A DNA stretch of 5,904 nt from an uncultured Cetobacterium sp. (GTDB lineage Bacteria; Fusobacteriota; Fusobacteriia; Fusobacteriales; Fusobacteriaceae): positions 1-5,904 of the forward strand of contig CAAFWD010000235.1 in assembly GCA_900766645.1 (NCBI GenBank), read 5' to 3'. How positions within the stretch are numbered: position 1 is the stretch's first letter; every line of letters begins with the position of its first letter. Positions 5,389 through 5,904 of this stretch are shown here, piece after piece. Position numbers and translations under genes: made by a program. A model generated the notes under the pieces. It saw only the letters and a list, made by a program, of their open reading frames with translations, was not told the origin of the DNA and did not search any database.

Positions 5389-5540
5389 TTTTAAATAAGT
5401 CTCCTGACTTAGCTTCACCCTACTTCTAACCCTTCCCAGTTTCTCACCAGTGGTTTTATTAGTTTCGTCAGCAATACAGTAGCTTGGGGCTGTGCGGGAT
5501 TCTCACCCGACTTCCTTTATTAAGCCTTTGGCATTTAAAA
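5389..5540 (-). promoter_or_regulatory. Cobalamin riboswitch 3 (leader of exbB-exbD-tonB operon)
   Basis: P1 pairs AUUUUAAAU-type ends (5533-5540 with 5389-5396). The B12 box AAGTCAGGAGACTTATTT is at 5410-5393. P4 is CGGG/CCCG and P5/L5 is ACAG-CCCCAAGCUA-CUGU (5493-5476), with CCACUGG and GGGAAGG conserved. The aptamer is clearly diverged from copies 1 and 2 in P1, P2, P4 and L5, with compensatory changes, so it is not part of their recent duplication. It begins only a few bases after the predicted transcript start. Confidence 0.95.
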
Positions 5541-5550
5541 TATATTTCAT

Positions 5551-5579
5551 ATTGTACTATTAGTAACTTATTTTGTCAA
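5551..5579 (-). promoter_or_regulatory. Sigma-70-type promoter for riboswitch 3 / TonB operon
   Basis: TTGACA (-35, perfect, 5579-5574), a 17-bp spacer and TACAAT (-10, 5556-5551) predict a start near 5544. The transcript would begin directly at the riboswitch. The remaining 5580-5627 is AT-rich with no further signal seen. Confidence 0.85.
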
Positions 5580-5627
5580 TATTTTGCACTTTGAATTTAT
5601 TTTTTGAATATATTTTTTAATAATAAT

Positions 5628-5657
5628 AAAAAAAATAGAGCCTAAGGCTCTATTTTT
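5628..5657 (-). terminator. Intrinsic terminator of the upstream TonB-dependent receptor
   Basis: A perfect 12-bp stem AAAAATAGAGCC/GGCTCTATTTTT with a 3-nt loop (5657-5646, 5645-5643, 5642-5631) is followed by T residues. The first bases of the stem are part of the receptor's TAA stop codon (5658-5656). It separates the receptor transcript from the TonB operon. Confidence 0.9.
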
Positions 5658-5904
5658 AGAATGTATATGTCGCTCCAACTGTAAATGTTCTTCCAACTGC
5701 TGGATAATAATGTCTTATTTTTTTCCCTAAACTTCCACTGTGCCAATAACCAGCATACTCATCATATTCTTTATCAAATACATTTTCAACTCTCGCTGTT
5801 ATTAAAAGAGATGGTGTTGCTTTATAATATGCTGATATATCAACTGTTTTATATTCTCCTGTATCTTTATTTCTAACATTTTCCAAGTCGTCTAAATCAT
5901 ATGA
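5656..5904 (-). CDS. TonB-dependent outer-membrane receptor, C-terminal end (5' end outside window)
   Basis: The last 82 residues of a beta-barrel receptor are present, and the frame is open to the window edge, so a TTG at 5886 is not the start. Typical C-terminal strands are visible: VDISAYYKATPSLLITARVENVFDKEY, then YYPAVGRTFTVGATYTF ending in the terminal Phe used for barrel assembly. The VENVFDKEYDEYAGY pattern is common in BtuB- and siderophore-type receptors. It is a different gene from the receptor at 1-916. Its terminator ends the transcript before the riboswitch-3 promoter. Corrinoid specificity is plausible from context only. Confidence 0.88.
   Translation of the reverse strand, partial: SYDLDDLENVRNKDTGEYKTVDISAYYKATPSLLITARVENVFDKEYDEYAGYWHSGSLGKKIRHYYPAVGRTFTVGATYTF

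Noticed and set aside
2028..5540. Three similar GC-richer blocks of about 150 bp as a CRISPR array or mobile repeat
   Set aside because: They are cobalamin riboswitches, each placed before a gene, with B12 box and L5; there is no regular spacing and no terminal repeats.

Overview
The window is very AT-rich. Every gene lies on the minus strand, with strong Shine-Dalgarno sites and T-rich hairpin terminators. It carries TonB-dependent outer-membrane receptors and a complete ExbB-ExbD-TonB system, so the host is a Gram-negative. Low GC, Lys/Ile/Glu-rich proteins and AGA/ATA-type codons point to Fusobacteriota (Fusobacterium, Cetobacterium or relatives). That assignment is inferred from style, not from a marker gene.

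In the direction of transcription (high to low coordinates) the layout is as follows. (1) The C-terminal end of a TonB-dependent receptor (5904-5656) finishes in a strong terminator (5657-5628). (2) A consensus promoter (5579-5551) drives cobalamin riboswitch 3 (5540-5389). An accessory kissing-loop hairpin and a terminator follow, then exbB, exbD, tonB and an unknown 126-aa gene (3390-3010). (3) Cobalamin riboswitch 2 (2979-2833), with hairpin and terminator, precedes a 129-aa paralogue of that unknown gene (2710-2321). (4) A second consensus promoter (2232-2204) drives cobalamin riboswitch 1 (2179-2028), with hairpin and terminator. It controls a TIM-barrel hydrolase that resembles the cobamide-remodelling enzyme CbiR (1879-941), and then the N-terminal 305 residues of a BtuB-like receptor (916-1, running off the window).

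Together this is a cobamide (vitamin B12 family) acquisition regulon. ExbB-ExbD-TonB energises outer-membrane uptake through the receptor, and the CbiR-like protein would cleave the nucleotide loop of imported cobamides so that they can be rebuilt with a usable lower ligand. When cobalamin is plentiful, the three riboswitches should terminate transcription. No BtuCDF ABC transporter is visible here.

The least explained parts are two. The first is the pair of small cytoplasmic, highly charged paralogues (126 and 129 aa), each inside a B12-controlled unit and with no function I recognise. The second is the riboswitch expression platform. In all three copies the L5 loop of the aptamer can pair both with the accessory hairpin loop (L13) and with the apical loop of the downstream terminator, which suggests a loop-competition switch.
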